Part shown: positions 1-8,162 of the stretch, in pieces
How positions within the stretch are numbered: the stretch's first letter is position 1
Layout: each line of letters opens with the position of its first letter
From: Litorimonas haliclonae
GTDB lineage: Bacteria > Pseudomonadota > Alphaproteobacteria > Caulobacterales > Maricaulaceae
Reading direction: 5' to 3'
Assembly: GCF_965138505.1 (NCBI RefSeq)
Contig: NZ_CBCSCO010000002.1
Location: forward strand, 124,001-188,000
DNA length: 64,000 bases
Position numbers and translations under genes: made by a program
Notes under the pieces: model-generated
The model's database searches: none
Seen by the model: the letters and a program-made list of their open reading frames with translations, nothing else
What the model was told of the DNA's origin: nothing

Positions 1-2
1 CT

Positions 3-971
3 GACACGGTTTTGCTCACTGGCGGCGCGTCACGATTGCCACTGGTGCTTCCGGCGACGCAAAAAGCGTTTCCGAATGCGCGGGTAATTCGCGGCGCCGA
101 GCCGGAATTTGCTATTGCACGGGGCTTGGCTTGGCTAGGACGGTTTGAATATCTTCACGCCAACTTCAAAATGGAGACTGCGGCCCTCTTGGCAGAGGAC
201 GGCGAAGTCCATCTCCGCGCACAGGAAAAGGCTCAATCGCTCGGCGGATTGATCGCGCCTGTTCTCGTCGATGCAATGACCGAAGACTGTATTCTTCCGG
301 CCTTTCGGGAATGGCGCAGCGGAGCAATCGCGTCTTTAGATGATGTGGAGGGCGTCCTCGAAGAAAAAGTCAAAACTTGGTTGGAATCCGAGAAAGCCCG
401 GGAAAGTCTCCGGCCCGTTATCGACAACTGGTTTGCGACCTTGCAACGCGACGTCGAAGCTCACACCGACCCGCTCTGCCGCGCGCATGGCCTGCCCGCT
501 ATGGTGCTTAGCCTTGATGGCAGCGAGCATGTCAGCCGCCATTTGGAAGGATTGTCGGTTTCTGCGCCTGGCATGGCGTCTTTAGAATCTGATACGGCGC
601 TCGTCGGAACCGGGGTCAGCGCCTTACTCGTCAGCGCGCTTCTCGCGAAAGCGAATTTATTCGCGGCGCTTTTCGTGAACCCCATTGGTATTGTCGTGGG
701 GGGGGCGCTTTTGGGGGGCAGTTATCTTTTCGGGCGCAAAGCAATTTCCGGGAAGATGCGGAAATCCAAACTACCGGTTTTTGCTCGGCAAATACTGAGC
801 GATGCGCGTGTGAAAGCCGCAGCAAAAAGGCAGCGCCCTGATTTAATCAAAGCTGTCTCCAAAGCCTGGGACGAAGCTGCCGCAGAACGTTTCAGCGCCG
901 AGCTAACCAATATGCTCAAGCGCGCTCTGGTAGAACGCGCTGATGAACGCGCCGTTTTGTTCTTGATTTAA
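3..971 (+). CDS. Hsp70/DnaK-like protein with C-terminal membrane segment (5' partial)
   Basis: The reading frame is open to the window edge, so the start lies upstream. The first visible residues, DTVLLTGGASRLPLV, followed by RVIRGAEPEFAIARGLAWLGR, match the adenosine-binding end of the Hsp70/actin ATPase fold. After about 110 residues of charged helix comes a hydrophobic stretch at about visible residues 195-245, rich in Ala/Leu/Gly, that could form one or two membrane helices or a hairpin. A basic cytoplasmic-looking tail follows. A canonical DnaK substrate-binding domain is not seen. The gene converges on the next one, with only three bases between stop codons. The Hsp70-like call is fairly safe; the client and role are unknown. 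Confidence 0.7.
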   Translation, partial: DTVLLTGGASRLPLVLPATQKAFPNARVIRGAEPEFAIARGLAWLGRFEYLHANFKMETAALLAEDGEVHLRAQEKAQSLGGLIAPVLVDAMTEDCILPAFREWRSGAIASLDDVEGVLEEKVKTWLESEKARESLRPVIDNWFATLQRDVEAHTDPLCRAHGLPAMVLSLDGSEHVSRHLEGLSVSAPGMASLESDTALVGTGVSALLVSALLAKANLFAALFVNPIGIVVGGALLGGSYLFGRKAISGKMRKSKLPVFARQILSDARVKAAAKRQRPDLIKAVSKAWDEAAAERFSAELTNMLKRALVERADERAVLFLI

Positions 972-974
972 GGT

Positions 975-1556
975 CTATTCTTTCGTCAGAACGTCGTCGA
1001 GATCTATGTCTGAGCCGTCACCGTTCATATCTATGACAATACGTGTCCGCGTTTCTCCGTCTTTCAAATAGGTTTCTTTTTCCACGATCATTTCCTTGTC
1101 CATGGATTTTAAGACGACACGATCTGCCTCATCCCGATTGACTTCGCCAAGAGTGTCGCCGTCAAACCGGAGAGAAAAGATTTTCTCTCCTTTCTTGATT
1201 TCGATATCCTCGGCAAAATCTGCGAGCATATCCGCCAGATTTGAGAGCATCCCGGATTCGACAATCATCTCTTCTACGTCTTTCGACATTTCGCGCATTT
1301 TGTCTCCGGATTTGAATTTGTAAACACGAACGCGTTTTTCGAAAGCTTTATCCTCCGAATTATCGGTTTCAATTTCTGCCTCCATTTTTTCGTATTGAGA
1401 TAGACGGTCTTTTAACTTGGCAGAAAAACCTTCTTTCTCTGCTTTTGCAGCCTCACTTTTGTCTGCGGGGGTTTTATGCGGATGTTCGTCTGCAAATGAC
1501 GTAGGGGCGATAGTCGCCGTGAAAAACAAGGCTGAGGTTAGAAATAGCGAACGCAT
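975..1556 (-). CDS. Secreted hypothetical protein, Lys/Glu/Asp-rich
   Basis: A 193-residue protein with a clear Sec signal peptide (about residues 1-22, ending near SFA-DE). The mature part is very rich in Lys, Glu and Asp, and its first third should be helical or coiled coil. A later part (IFSLRFDGDTLGEVNRDEAD) alternates like a small beta sheet, and the last residues are acidic. I do not recognise a family. The upstream region has a one-mismatch CtrA-like element (TTAG-N7-TTAAC at 1575-1590), so cell-cycle control is possible but unproven. It is probably periplasmic. Confidence 0.55.
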   Translation of the reverse strand: MRSLFLTSALFFTATIAPTSFADEHPHKTPADKSEAAKAEKEGFSAKLKDRLSQYEKMEAEIETDNSEDKAFEKRVRVYKFKSGDKMREMSKDVEEMIVESGMLSNLADMLADFAEDIEIKKGEKIFSLRFDGDTLGEVNRDEADRVVLKSMDKEMIVEKETYLKDGETRTRIVIDMNGDGSDIDLDDVLTKE

Positions 1557-1692
1557 AATGCCCTCCGATAAAATTTAGGCTTATATTAACCATAAATTAT
1601 CGTGCAGGTCTCTTCAAATATTACTGAACTACTCCGTAATTATTACCTCAATAGTCTTGCGCACCCTGTCATTCCGCGCTTTAGACGAAGGC

Positions 1693-2268
1693 ATGATACA
1701 GGACCGTTTTTTCTATCCGCTGCTTATCCTTGTGATTGCCGTGATTGTAACTGTCGCCATGCTGCCAAGTTGTCGGGACAACTTATCTGAAGCAGAGATT
1801 ATCTCTGAAGGGTACCTTATGGAAGGCGATGATCTCGCTTTGATCCAAGCCTCCCCTGGAACAACAGTTGACTTCGTTGGAGAGACATCTGCAGAACCCG
1901 CGTATATTACTGCGGCGGCGCATCTCTCTCGAAATTCCGCGCCTGCCTCAGCAGGTGTTTTCGCGCCTCTTGGCTCCGACTATGAACAAGCTTTGGCAGG
2001 TAGAGATCTTCGTATGACCCTGACAGCGCGCCAGGGGGGCACTAATCCCACAAGTAGTTTTCGGATGGGGTATTTCACCGCGGGGGCGGGGGATAGCGGG
2101 TGGAAGGCCTTTGACCTAACTCCAGAGTTCCAAGACTATAGCTTTACTTTTACCCCGCCCGTTCCGACTGAAGCGCCAGATCTCGATTATTTCGGTGTTT
2201 GGCCGGATGAAGAGGGGGAGCAGCGGGAAATGGATATTTCGCGGTTCAAGATTGAAGTGCTAAAATAA
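1693..2268 (+). CDS. Membrane-anchored or lipoprotein-like hypothetical protein
   Basis: 191 residues from the ATG at 1693, preceded by a GA-rich stretch; a longer in-frame reading from 1657 adds 12 residues that do not look like a signal. Residues 4-26 form one hydrophobic helix ending in MLPSC, which is close to a lipobox, so it may be a lipoprotein or a single-pass protein facing the periplasm. The remainder is beta-rich with many Pro, Gly and aromatic residues, reminiscent of a jelly-roll carbohydrate-binding module, but I cannot assign a family. It converges on the AGE-family gene with 21 bases between stops. Confidence 0.5.
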   Translation: MIQDRFFYPLLILVIAVIVTVAMLPSCRDNLSEAEIISEGYLMEGDDLALIQASPGTTVDFVGETSAEPAYITAAAHLSRNSAPASAGVFAPLGSDYEQALAGRDLRMTLTARQGGTNPTSSFRMGYFTAGAGDSGWKAFDLTPEFQDYSFTFTPPVPTEAPDLDYFGVWPDEEGEQREMDISRFKIEVLK

Positions 2269-2289
2269 AGCTGTACTTCGCAAATACGC

Positions 2290-3393
2290 TTAGGTGTTTA
2301 AGTCACTGACTCGTTTCGCTTCTGTGGCCATGCACAGAATATGATAAAACGTGCTGACCGGAATGGTTTTGGCGACATTGACGCCGCAAGCGTTGAGCTG
2401 ATCATTCCACGTTCCGTCGGAATTCAGATATAAGCCGAACAGGCCGTCTATCAGGGCGGCTGCGCAGTCTGCTGCGCCAGGCTCACCTCTTTCCGCCATA
2501 GCAAGGTGCGCTTTGATGACTTCGGTTTGCACCCAGAGGCGTTTCGTTTCCCGCCTTATATCTCCCGCCGCGCATTCTTCATCATTCAGGAAAACCGGGC
2601 GGGACATAAGCGCCCGATCATAAAGTCTTTGAGCAAAGCTGAGTGTGTCTTTCCCCGTAATATTTTGATACTGAGTTAGAAGCCATACCCACTCCATGGC
2701 GTGTCCCGGTTCCGAGATATCTCCTTTTTCACCGACAATTTTTTGCCAGTCATCTGTAAAGTATTCTGTGACGACTTCATTTTGACGATCAAAGAAATGC
2801 GTTTTAAACAATCCGAAAATTTCATCCGCCATTTTTAAATGGGAGAAGTCACCCGATTCGACGTACAAATAGAGCGTGGCTTCAAAAAGGTGCATATGCG
2901 GGTTTTGACGACGCGGGAGGAGCCCGCGTGGTGTCTCGCGCCACCCTCCCGATTGATGAGAGAAATCCAAACGAAGAGCCTCTAGGATTTCATTCGCTGA
3001 CCTCAGAAACTTTGCCTCCCGCGTTAATCGGAAGAGACTTGAGCTCGCCAGAAGATAAAAGGCATGGTCATATAAATCCCGGCGCCGCTCCGTTGCGTAC
3101 CCATCAGGTGTCACGCGCTGGACATAACCCGTTTCCTGCATACGATTGAGCGTGTCCCGTGCAGTTTTTTCTCCTTGGAACCAGCCCAAACGCGTGGCTT
3201 CAGAATAAACATAAATTTGACGCGCCAATATTCGCCAGCGTCGCTCTGCCTCGAAATCAGGAGACCGGTCGCGACGGAGATGCTCGACCCAGCCCCCATC
3301 CGGCAATTGAGCCGTCTCGGCCCAAAACGGCAGAGCTTTTTCAATGCACCACTGTTTGAGCCTTTCAGCAGATTTTTCGAGGGCGGGCGTCAT
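2290..3393 (-). CDS. N-acylglucosamine 2-epimerase (AGE) family sugar isomerase
   Basis: 367 residues, the usual length for the AGE family of (alpha/alpha)6-barrel enzymes, which interconvert aldoses and ketoses or epimerise N-acylglucosamine. Family hallmarks are visible: an N-terminal WAETAQLPDGGWVEHL segment, R-W-R-x-LARQIYVYSEA at about 50-65, a central PRRQNPHMHLFEATLYLY, the catalytic-type EPGHAMEWVWLL (about 225-236) and a C-terminal WNDQLNACG. It may act on mannose or a mannose derivative, but substrate cannot be read from sequence. It is divergent from the nucleotide-sugar epimerase at 3442, which suggests a role in surface polysaccharide or sugar metabolism. Confidence 0.8.
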   Translation of the reverse strand: MTPALEKSAERLKQWCIEKALPFWAETAQLPDGGWVEHLRRDRSPDFEAERRWRILARQIYVYSEATRLGWFQGEKTARDTLNRMQETGYVQRVTPDGYATERRRDLYDHAFYLLASSSLFRLTREAKFLRSANEILEALRLDFSHQSGGWRETPRGLLPRRQNPHMHLFEATLYLYVESGDFSHLKMADEIFGLFKTHFFDRQNEVVTEYFTDDWQKIVGEKGDISEPGHAMEWVWLLTQYQNITGKDTLSFAQRLYDRALMSRPVFLNDEECAAGDIRRETKRLWVQTEVIKAHLAMAERGEPGAADCAAALIDGLFGLYLNSDGTWNDQLNACGVNVAKTIPVSTFYHILCMATEAKRVSDLNT

Positions 3394-3441
3394 ATCTCTT
3401 CTAACCTTTAACTTTCTTCCCTTTAACGAAGCGTCTAAGGC

Positions 3442-4416
3442 ATGGCCATGAGAGTTTTATTAACAGGCGCGGCAGGGTTTATCGGATATCACTCTGCGCA
3501 GTCCCTATTGGCAGACGGGCATGAGGTTATCGGTGTTGATAACCTAAATGATTATTATGATGTCGGCCTGAAGAAAGCACGGCTAAACCGCCTTGAGGCG
3601 AAGAAAGGTTTTCGTTCTTTTGAGTTAGATATAGCCAAAGAGGGCGCGCTGGAAGCAGCGCTCGGGTCTACCAAAATTACTCATATACTGAATTTGGCGG
3701 CGCAGGCCGGGGTGCGTTACAGTTTGGAAAACCCCCGCGCTTATGTCGCGTCCAATGTCATGGGCCATTTGAATATCCTTGAATATGCTCGCCATTCGGA
3801 CAGTTTGGATCATATCGCTTATGCCAGTTCTTCGTCTGTTTACGGAGAGCGGGAAGGCGGCCCCTTTTCTGAAAGCGATATCGTCAGGCGTCCAGCCTCG
3901 CTTTATGCGGCGACGAAACTTGGCGGGGAAATGCTCGCAGAAAGTTACGCGCAGCTATACAAAATACCTCAGACAGGCCTTAGGTTCTTTACAGTGTATG
4001 GCCCATGGGGACGCCCCGACATGGCCTATTTTATCTTTACGAAAAAGATTTTAGCCGGTGAGCCAATCACGCTTTTCGCCCCTGATATTATGAGCCGTGA
4101 TTTTACATATGTAGATGATATCGTTTCAATTATTCCGAAACTTCTGGCTAACCCTCCGTCCGGCGAAAATATTCACAATATTTATAACCTCGGAAACTCG
4201 CGCCCGAACCGCTTAATGGACTTGGTTGAAGCAGTTGAAACTGCTTGCGGGGTCAAAGCGCAGACCTTCATAAAGGAACAGCAGAAAGGCGACGTAACGT
4301 CTACCTATGCCGATATTCACACCGCCAGTAGAGACTTCGGGTTCAAGCCTAAAATGAACCTGCAAGAAGGCATCTCAAATTTTGTTGGTTGGTATCGCGC
4401 GTTTTATGGCATTTAA
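3442..4416 (+). CDS. NAD-dependent nucleotide-sugar epimerase, UDP-glucuronate 4-epimerase-like
   Basis: 324-residue extended SDR. The Rossmann motif GAAGFIGYH lies at residues 9-17, followed by VDNLNDYYDVGLKKARL, which is characteristic of UDP-glucuronate 4-epimerases of the CapI/LspL type. Catalytic residues are visible as SSSSVYG (about 129-135) and YAATK (about 155-159), and the family segment RFFTVYGPWGRPDMA follows. It would make UDP-galacturonate for capsule or lipopolysaccharide. A second ATG two codons downstream (3448) is an equally good start. It is divergent from the AGE enzyme with a 48-base spacer. Confidence 0.87.
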   Translation: MAMRVLLTGAAGFIGYHSAQSLLADGHEVIGVDNLNDYYDVGLKKARLNRLEAKKGFRSFELDIAKEGALEAALGSTKITHILNLAAQAGVRYSLENPRAYVASNVMGHLNILEYARHSDSLDHIAYASSSSVYGEREGGPFSESDIVRRPASLYAATKLGGEMLAESYAQLYKIPQTGLRFFTVYGPWGRPDMAYFIFTKKILAGEPITLFAPDIMSRDFTYVDDIVSIIPKLLANPPSGENIHNIYNLGNSRPNRLMDLVEAVETACGVKAQTFIKEQQKGDVTSTYADIHTASRDFGFKPKMNLQEGISNFVGWYRAFYGI

Positions 4417-4515
4417 TAATCTTCGACATATTACTGTTGAGCTGTCTGTTCTCTTCTCTTGCCTCTTAGGGCAATTTTCTTATGGCATAGATATGCCAAA
4501 TCGGATCCTCTACCC

Positions 4516-5082
4516 ATGAATCCCGTTTCTCGTTTTATCGGTGTCATGGCGGCCGTAGGCCGTCTCCCGAACTGGGAAGAGTATTTTGACTTGTCCCGTC
4601 GTGGCCTCAAGGTCTCATTTGTCTCTCAAATACTGACCTTGCCGGGACTCTATTTGATTGCAAAATTGTCGAGTGAGGGGCGGGCGGAATTATTAGGCAC
4701 TGAGGTCGCCCCCATTCAAATTCCCGCCGTTGGCCTCATCGGACTAATCTACTTGATGAGTTTTTCGGCTGTGGCCTATATTTTGACTATGGTTTTTGAC
4801 AAGCAGGATTGCTTCCGGCCATGGACGATCGTTCGGCATTGGTGTGTTTTCTTTCTCGTCTGGATCGTCGTCTTTGGGTTTTTGCTGTTCAAAATAAACT
4901 TCATCCCTCTTCCGGCCGCCTATGGGATGGCATTCGCAGCCTATTTGGGGCTTCTTTTTATAGACATCCGTTTGGCGCAACGTATTGCCGGGTTTGACTG
5001 GGGCGGTGCAACGCTCGCGGCATGCTTGATTACGGTAACAGGATTGAGCCTTCTACTGACTGGCGTGTCCCAGTTTGGCTAG
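4516..5082 (+). CDS. Polytopic inner-membrane hypothetical protein
   Basis: 188 residues from the ATG at 4516 (MNPVSRFIG); an upstream reading from 4459 adds 19 unconvincing residues. There are four or five hydrophobic helices, at about 38-55, 70-95, 108-128, 132-150 and 165-185 in this numbering. The short cytoplasmic start contains LPNWEEYFDLSRRG. No family is recognised. Its stop overlaps the truA stop tail-to-tail by four bases. It might belong to an envelope polysaccharide cluster with the preceding epimerase, but this is only position-based. Confidence 0.6.
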   Translation: MNPVSRFIGVMAAVGRLPNWEEYFDLSRRGLKVSFVSQILTLPGLYLIAKLSSEGRAELLGTEVAPIQIPAVGLIGLIYLMSFSAVAYILTMVFDKQDCFRPWTIVRHWCVFFLVWIVVFGFLLFKINFIPLPAAYGMAFAAYLGLLFIDIRLAQRIAGFDWGGATLAACLITVTGLSLLLTGVSQFG

Positions 5083-5816
5083 TAGATAACCTGAGTTAAA
5101 TACAGACCGTCCGGCGGCGCAACCGGGCCGCACTCGCATCTATCATGCGCCTCAAGCGCGGCTTGCATATCCTCCGCGTCCCACTTATCCAATCCGACCT
5201 CAACGAGAGAGCCGACAAAACTTCGAACCTGTTTATGGAGGAAAGAGCGAGCTTTGAAGTGACAGTGGATCTCATGCCCCGCGCGCAAAACCGTAATTTC
5301 GTCTACAGTCTTTACCGGGCTTTTCGCCTGACACTGCGTGTCGCGAAAGGTCGAGAAATCATGCTTTCCTACCAAGACCTGCGCCGCGTCGTGCATCGCC
5401 TCCACATTAAGCCTGACCGGAATACGCCAGACTCGGCCCCTATCGAGCGCTAGGCGCGGACGACGGTCGACAATCCGATAAAGATAGCGCCTCTCAATGG
5501 CGTCAAAGCGCGCGTGCCATTCCTCATCGACGATCTCGGCATCGAGTATGCTGATGGGATGCTGACCCAGATGGAAATTAAGGGCGTCGCGGACCTTATC
5601 GGCCCGAATATCTTTACCTAAATCCATATGGGCGATTTGGGCGAGCGCGTGAACGCCGCTATCGGTCCGGCCCGAGCCGTAAACGGTCACAGGCGCCGAA
5701 TTCAATTTCGCGCCAGCGGCCTCAATCGCGCCCTGAACAGAAGGGCCGTGATCCTGCCATTGCCAGCCTTGGAACGGGGCGCCGTCATATTCTATGGTGA
5801 GTTTGTATCTCGGCAT
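5079..5816 (-). CDS. truA: tRNA pseudouridine(38-40) synthase TruA
   Basis: 245 residues, normal for TruA, which isomerises uridines 38-40 in the tRNA anticodon stem. The N-terminus YKLTIEYDGAPFQGWQWQ and the catalytic segment GSGRTDSGVHA (about 46-56, with the nucleophilic Asp in RTD) are diagnostic. The later FLHKQVRSFVGSLVEVG matches the conserved C-terminal motif. It heads a run of translation-related genes on the minus strand (an unknown gene, fmt, def lie upstream). Expression is likely constitutive; no special regulation is seen. Confidence 0.96.
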   Translation of the reverse strand: MPRYKLTIEYDGAPFQGWQWQDHGPSVQGAIEAAGAKLNSAPVTVYGSGRTDSGVHALAQIAHMDLGKDIRADKVRDALNFHLGQHPISILDAEIVDEEWHARFDAIERRYLYRIVDRRPRLALDRGRVWRIPVRLNVEAMHDAAQVLVGKHDFSTFRDTQCQAKSPVKTVDEITVLRAGHEIHCHFKARSFLHKQVRSFVGSLVEVGLDKWDAEDMQAALEAHDRCECGPVAPPDGLYLTQVIY

Positions 5817-5855
5817 TTAAGGGGCAGTATTCGATTATGAGGCTGTGTCCAGACC

Positions 5856-6371
5856 CTAGCTGAGATTTAGTTTGTCCAAAGCCTCGGCAGCTTCCTCATA
5901 GAGCTGCCATTCGCTGTTCTCTTCGTGATATTCGGCGAGGGCTTCGGTCCAGGCGCGGTCATCGTCATCTGTGAGTTTAAGTCCTAAATATTCAGCGACC
6001 CGCCGCCCGAGATTGCCGTAATGGATATTTGCTGGGCCTGCGCCGTCCCATCCAGCGGCATTGGCAAGGTCGGGCGCCGTCAATTTACGATCCGGCGCGT
6101 TTCTGTGAGCTTTCAACATCGCTTCTTCATGTGAGCCGAGAGTGAGGGCATCAAAGGCTTCGGCGTAATCATCCGCCGTCCCTATATGAGGTTTGCGGCG
6201 GTCTTTGTGACGGGATTGATATTTTGTGTCGACCCACTCTTTGGCGTCCTTCAACGCTTTTTCGAGCGAGTCTGCCTCTATTACGTACTTGTCTGGATAA
6301 ACCATCGCGCCAGTCTTATTGGCAATAATACGATGGCCGCGATGTTGAATATCTTCACGCTTGAGCGCCAT
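5856..6371 (-). CDS. Unknown protein with a helical LTAPDLANAAG module
   Basis: 171-residue cytoplasmic protein with no signal or membrane helix. Residues 1-65 are mixed and basic (HRIIANKTGAMVYPDKYVI). Residues about 97-130 contain LTAPDLANAAGWDG, then NIHYGNLGRRVAEYLGL, a pattern I associate with an accessory domain in some predicted nucleases and restriction proteins. No nuclease motif is present here. It sits between fmt and truA with short spacers (17 and 39 bases), so it is probably co-transcribed with them. Function not assigned. Confidence 0.6.
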   Translation of the reverse strand: MALKREDIQHRGHRIIANKTGAMVYPDKYVIEADSLEKALKDAKEWVDTKYQSRHKDRRKPHIGTADDYAEAFDALTLGSHEEAMLKAHRNAPDRKLTAPDLANAAGWDGAGPANIHYGNLGRRVAEYLGLKLTDDDDRAWTEALAEYHEENSEWQLYEEAAEALDKLNLS

Positions 6372-6388
6372 AAGCCCCCTCCCGGAGG

Positions 6389-7306
6389 TTAAGTCAAAAT
6401 TGTCCCTTTCCCGACCGGCGTGCCTCTCAGAAAATCTTCTGCCGACATTTTAGGTTTTCCGGCCGGCTGAACTGTTTTCAATCTCAGCGCGCCGTCTCCG
6501 CAGGCGATAAGGAGCGCGTCGTTCAAAACCTCGCCGGGTTTGCCGTCGCCCTGTGAAGGCTCCGCTAGGTGAATTTTCAGCCTTTCACCATCCATCTCGC
6601 ACCACGCGCCCGGGAAAGGCGCCAATCCACGAATATGGCAGTCTAACGTTTTTGCGGGCCGAGTCCAATTGAGGCGGGCTTCTGCTTTGTCAATCTTATG
6701 GGCATAGGTGGGTTCGCCTTCTTGAGGGGTAGGTGTTAGGCCTCCTCGCGATAGAGCTGCAAGAGCGCGTGGCCATAGGCCTGCTCCGGTCCGCGACATG
6801 CGCTCAGATAAGGTTCCGGCGGTGTCAGTCGGTTGAATGGGGACCGTTTCCGATAAAAGGATATCGCCTGTATCGAGGCCTTTAGCCATTTGTATGATCT
6901 GTACGCCTGTCTTCTCGTCTCCAGACATGATAGCGCGTTGTATCGGTGCGGCCCCTCTCCATCGCGGCAAGAGAGAGCCATGTAAGTTAAGACACCCCTC
7001 CTTAGGCGCGTCGAGTGCGCGCTGGGGAAGAATTTGTCCGTAAGCGACGACGCAAGCAACATCGACATTGAGTGCTTCTAGGTCGTCAATCACAGAAGGT
7101 TTTCGGAAACTTTCAGGCGTTTCAACCGGAACGCCCATCAGCTCTGCAAATTGGTGAACAGGGGATTTGGCGAGCTTTTGCCCCCGTCCGGATTTACGAG
7201 GAGGCTGCGTATAAACCCGCACAACATTAAATCCGTTGGAAAGTAATTCGGCCAGGGACGGCACGGCGAAATCTGGCGTGCCCATAAAAACAATATTAAG
7301 GGTCAT
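6389..7306 (-). CDS. fmt: Methionyl-tRNA formyltransferase
   Basis: 305 residues. It formylates initiator Met-tRNA from 10-formyltetrahydrofolate. The N-terminus MTLNIVFMGTPDFAVPSL and the catalytic block NLHGSLLPRWRGAAPIQRAI (Asn, His; followed later by TGVQIIQMAKGLDTGDIL with the catalytic Asp) are unmistakable. The C-terminal OB-fold domain spans about residues 205-300. It is downstream of def in the same direction, the classic def-fmt pairing, although here the 76-base spacer can fold into a hairpin (see 7321-7369). Confidence 0.97.
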   Translation of the reverse strand: MTLNIVFMGTPDFAVPSLAELLSNGFNVVRVYTQPPRKSGRGQKLAKSPVHQFAELMGVPVETPESFRKPSVIDDLEALNVDVACVVAYGQILPQRALDAPKEGCLNLHGSLLPRWRGAAPIQRAIMSGDEKTGVQIIQMAKGLDTGDILLSETVPIQPTDTAGTLSERMSRTGAGLWPRALAALSRGGLTPTPQEGEPTYAHKIDKAEARLNWTRPAKTLDCHIRGLAPFPGAWCEMDGERLKIHLAEPSQGDGKPGEVLNDALLIACGDGALRLKTVQPAGKPKMSAEDFLRGTPVGKGTILT

Positions 7307-7320
7307 GATTAAGTTCGTCT

Positions 7321-7369
7321 CATTCTTCTTTCAGTCTGCAGCTGCGGCTTATCAGCCTTCGGCAGAATG
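7321..7369 (-). promoter_or_regulatory. Foldable def-fmt spacer
   Basis: On paper this spacer forms an outer stem (7321-7326 CATTCT with 7364-7369 AGAATG) enclosing CTGC/GCAG (7342-7345 with 7362-7365, partly competing with the outer stem) and an inner GGCT/AGCC (7346-7349 with 7354-7357) with a four-base loop. No U-run follows, so it is not a textbook terminator. It could be an attenuator or an RNA-processing site that uncouples def from fmt. Confidence 0.3.
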
Positions 7370-7382
7370 ACAAGATTTAAGA

Positions 7383-7901
7383 CTAGCCGGCGGCTTTCAG
7401 CTTTTCGGCCTTCATTACTTTTTTAACGGCGCGGTCCCGCTTCAGGCGGGACAGGTAATCGATAAAGACGATGCCTTTAAGGTGATCCATTTCGTGCTGA
7501 ATACAGACCGCATACAGGCCTTCAGCCCATTCTGTGACGCGTTCGCCGTTATAATCGAGATAGGTGATTTTTACCCGTTCCGAGCGTTCAACAGTGTCAA
7601 AAATGTCTGGGACCGACAGGCAGCCTTCATCATAGGGCTGTACGTCTTCAACGTCTTCGAGAATCTCAGGGTTGACGAAATATTGGGGTTGAGGCTCTTC
7701 GCCGTCGCGCGCCAGATCCATGACAATGACATTAATTGGCACGCCAATTTGCACAGCCGCGAGGCCAATGCCGGGCGCGTCATACATCGTCTCCAACATG
7801 TCATCCATGAGAGCGCGTGTTTCATCCGTCACCTTTTCAACAGGTTCTGAAACCTGCTTCAGGATCGGATTCGGGACAGTTAATATTGGTCGTATAGCCA
7901 T
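7383..7901 (-). CDS. def: Peptide deformylase
   Basis: 172 residues, typical of type 1 deformylases, which remove the formyl group from nascent N-termini. All three metal and catalytic motifs are intact: GIGLAAVQIG (about 46-55), EGCLSVP (about 93-99, with the metal-ligand Cys) and QHEMDHL (about 135-141, HEMDH with two His ligands and the catalytic Glu). The start MAIRPILTVPNP is the family norm. It is upstream of fmt in the same direction. Confidence 0.97.
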   Translation of the reverse strand: MAIRPILTVPNPILKQVSEPVEKVTDETRALMDDMLETMYDAPGIGLAAVQIGVPINVIVMDLARDGEEPQPQYFVNPEILEDVEDVQPYDEGCLSVPDIFDTVERSERVKITYLDYNGERVTEWAEGLYAVCIQHEMDHLKGIVFIDYLSRLKRDRAVKKVMKAEKLKAAG

Positions 7902-7962
7902 AATTTAAAAGTAAGCCTGCACGCGGCTTAGGTCAAGATGTAGGGCTGAGCGGGAAGGGAGC

Positions 7963-8142
7963 CTAAAAAACAACGCGTCCAAAACGGTCCATTTCAGTCT
8001 CGCAGCGCTCACATGTCCAACCGCCAAAGAAAAACTGACGTAAATTACGAGGGAAACGCGTTTGTGGCTGACGCGAGGAACATTTGGGACAGTTCACCGC
8101 GTTCAGATTAAGGGCGATAGCAGGCTTGGTTTTATCCTTCAT
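7963..8142 (-). CDS. Small zinc-ribbon protein (59 residues)
   Basis: Reading the minus strand from the ATG at 8142 gives 59 residues starting MKDKTKPAIALNLNAVNC and ending GRVVF. It has two cysteine pairs, NCPKCSSR (residues 17-24) and TCERCET (about 44-50), the four-Cys arrangement of a zinc ribbon. Between them is a basic/aromatic stretch (RFPRNLRQFFFGGW). It follows the HAD gene by 20 bases on the same strand and precedes def by 61, so it is probably the last gene of that unit. Similar tiny zinc-ribbon proteins are common in alphaproteobacteria; the role is unknown. Confidence 0.7.
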   Translation of the reverse strand: MKDKTKPAIALNLNAVNCPKCSSRQPQTRFPRNLRQFFFGGWTCERCETEMDRFGRVVF

Positions 8143-8162
8143 AGTTTAAAAATGGGGATGAT

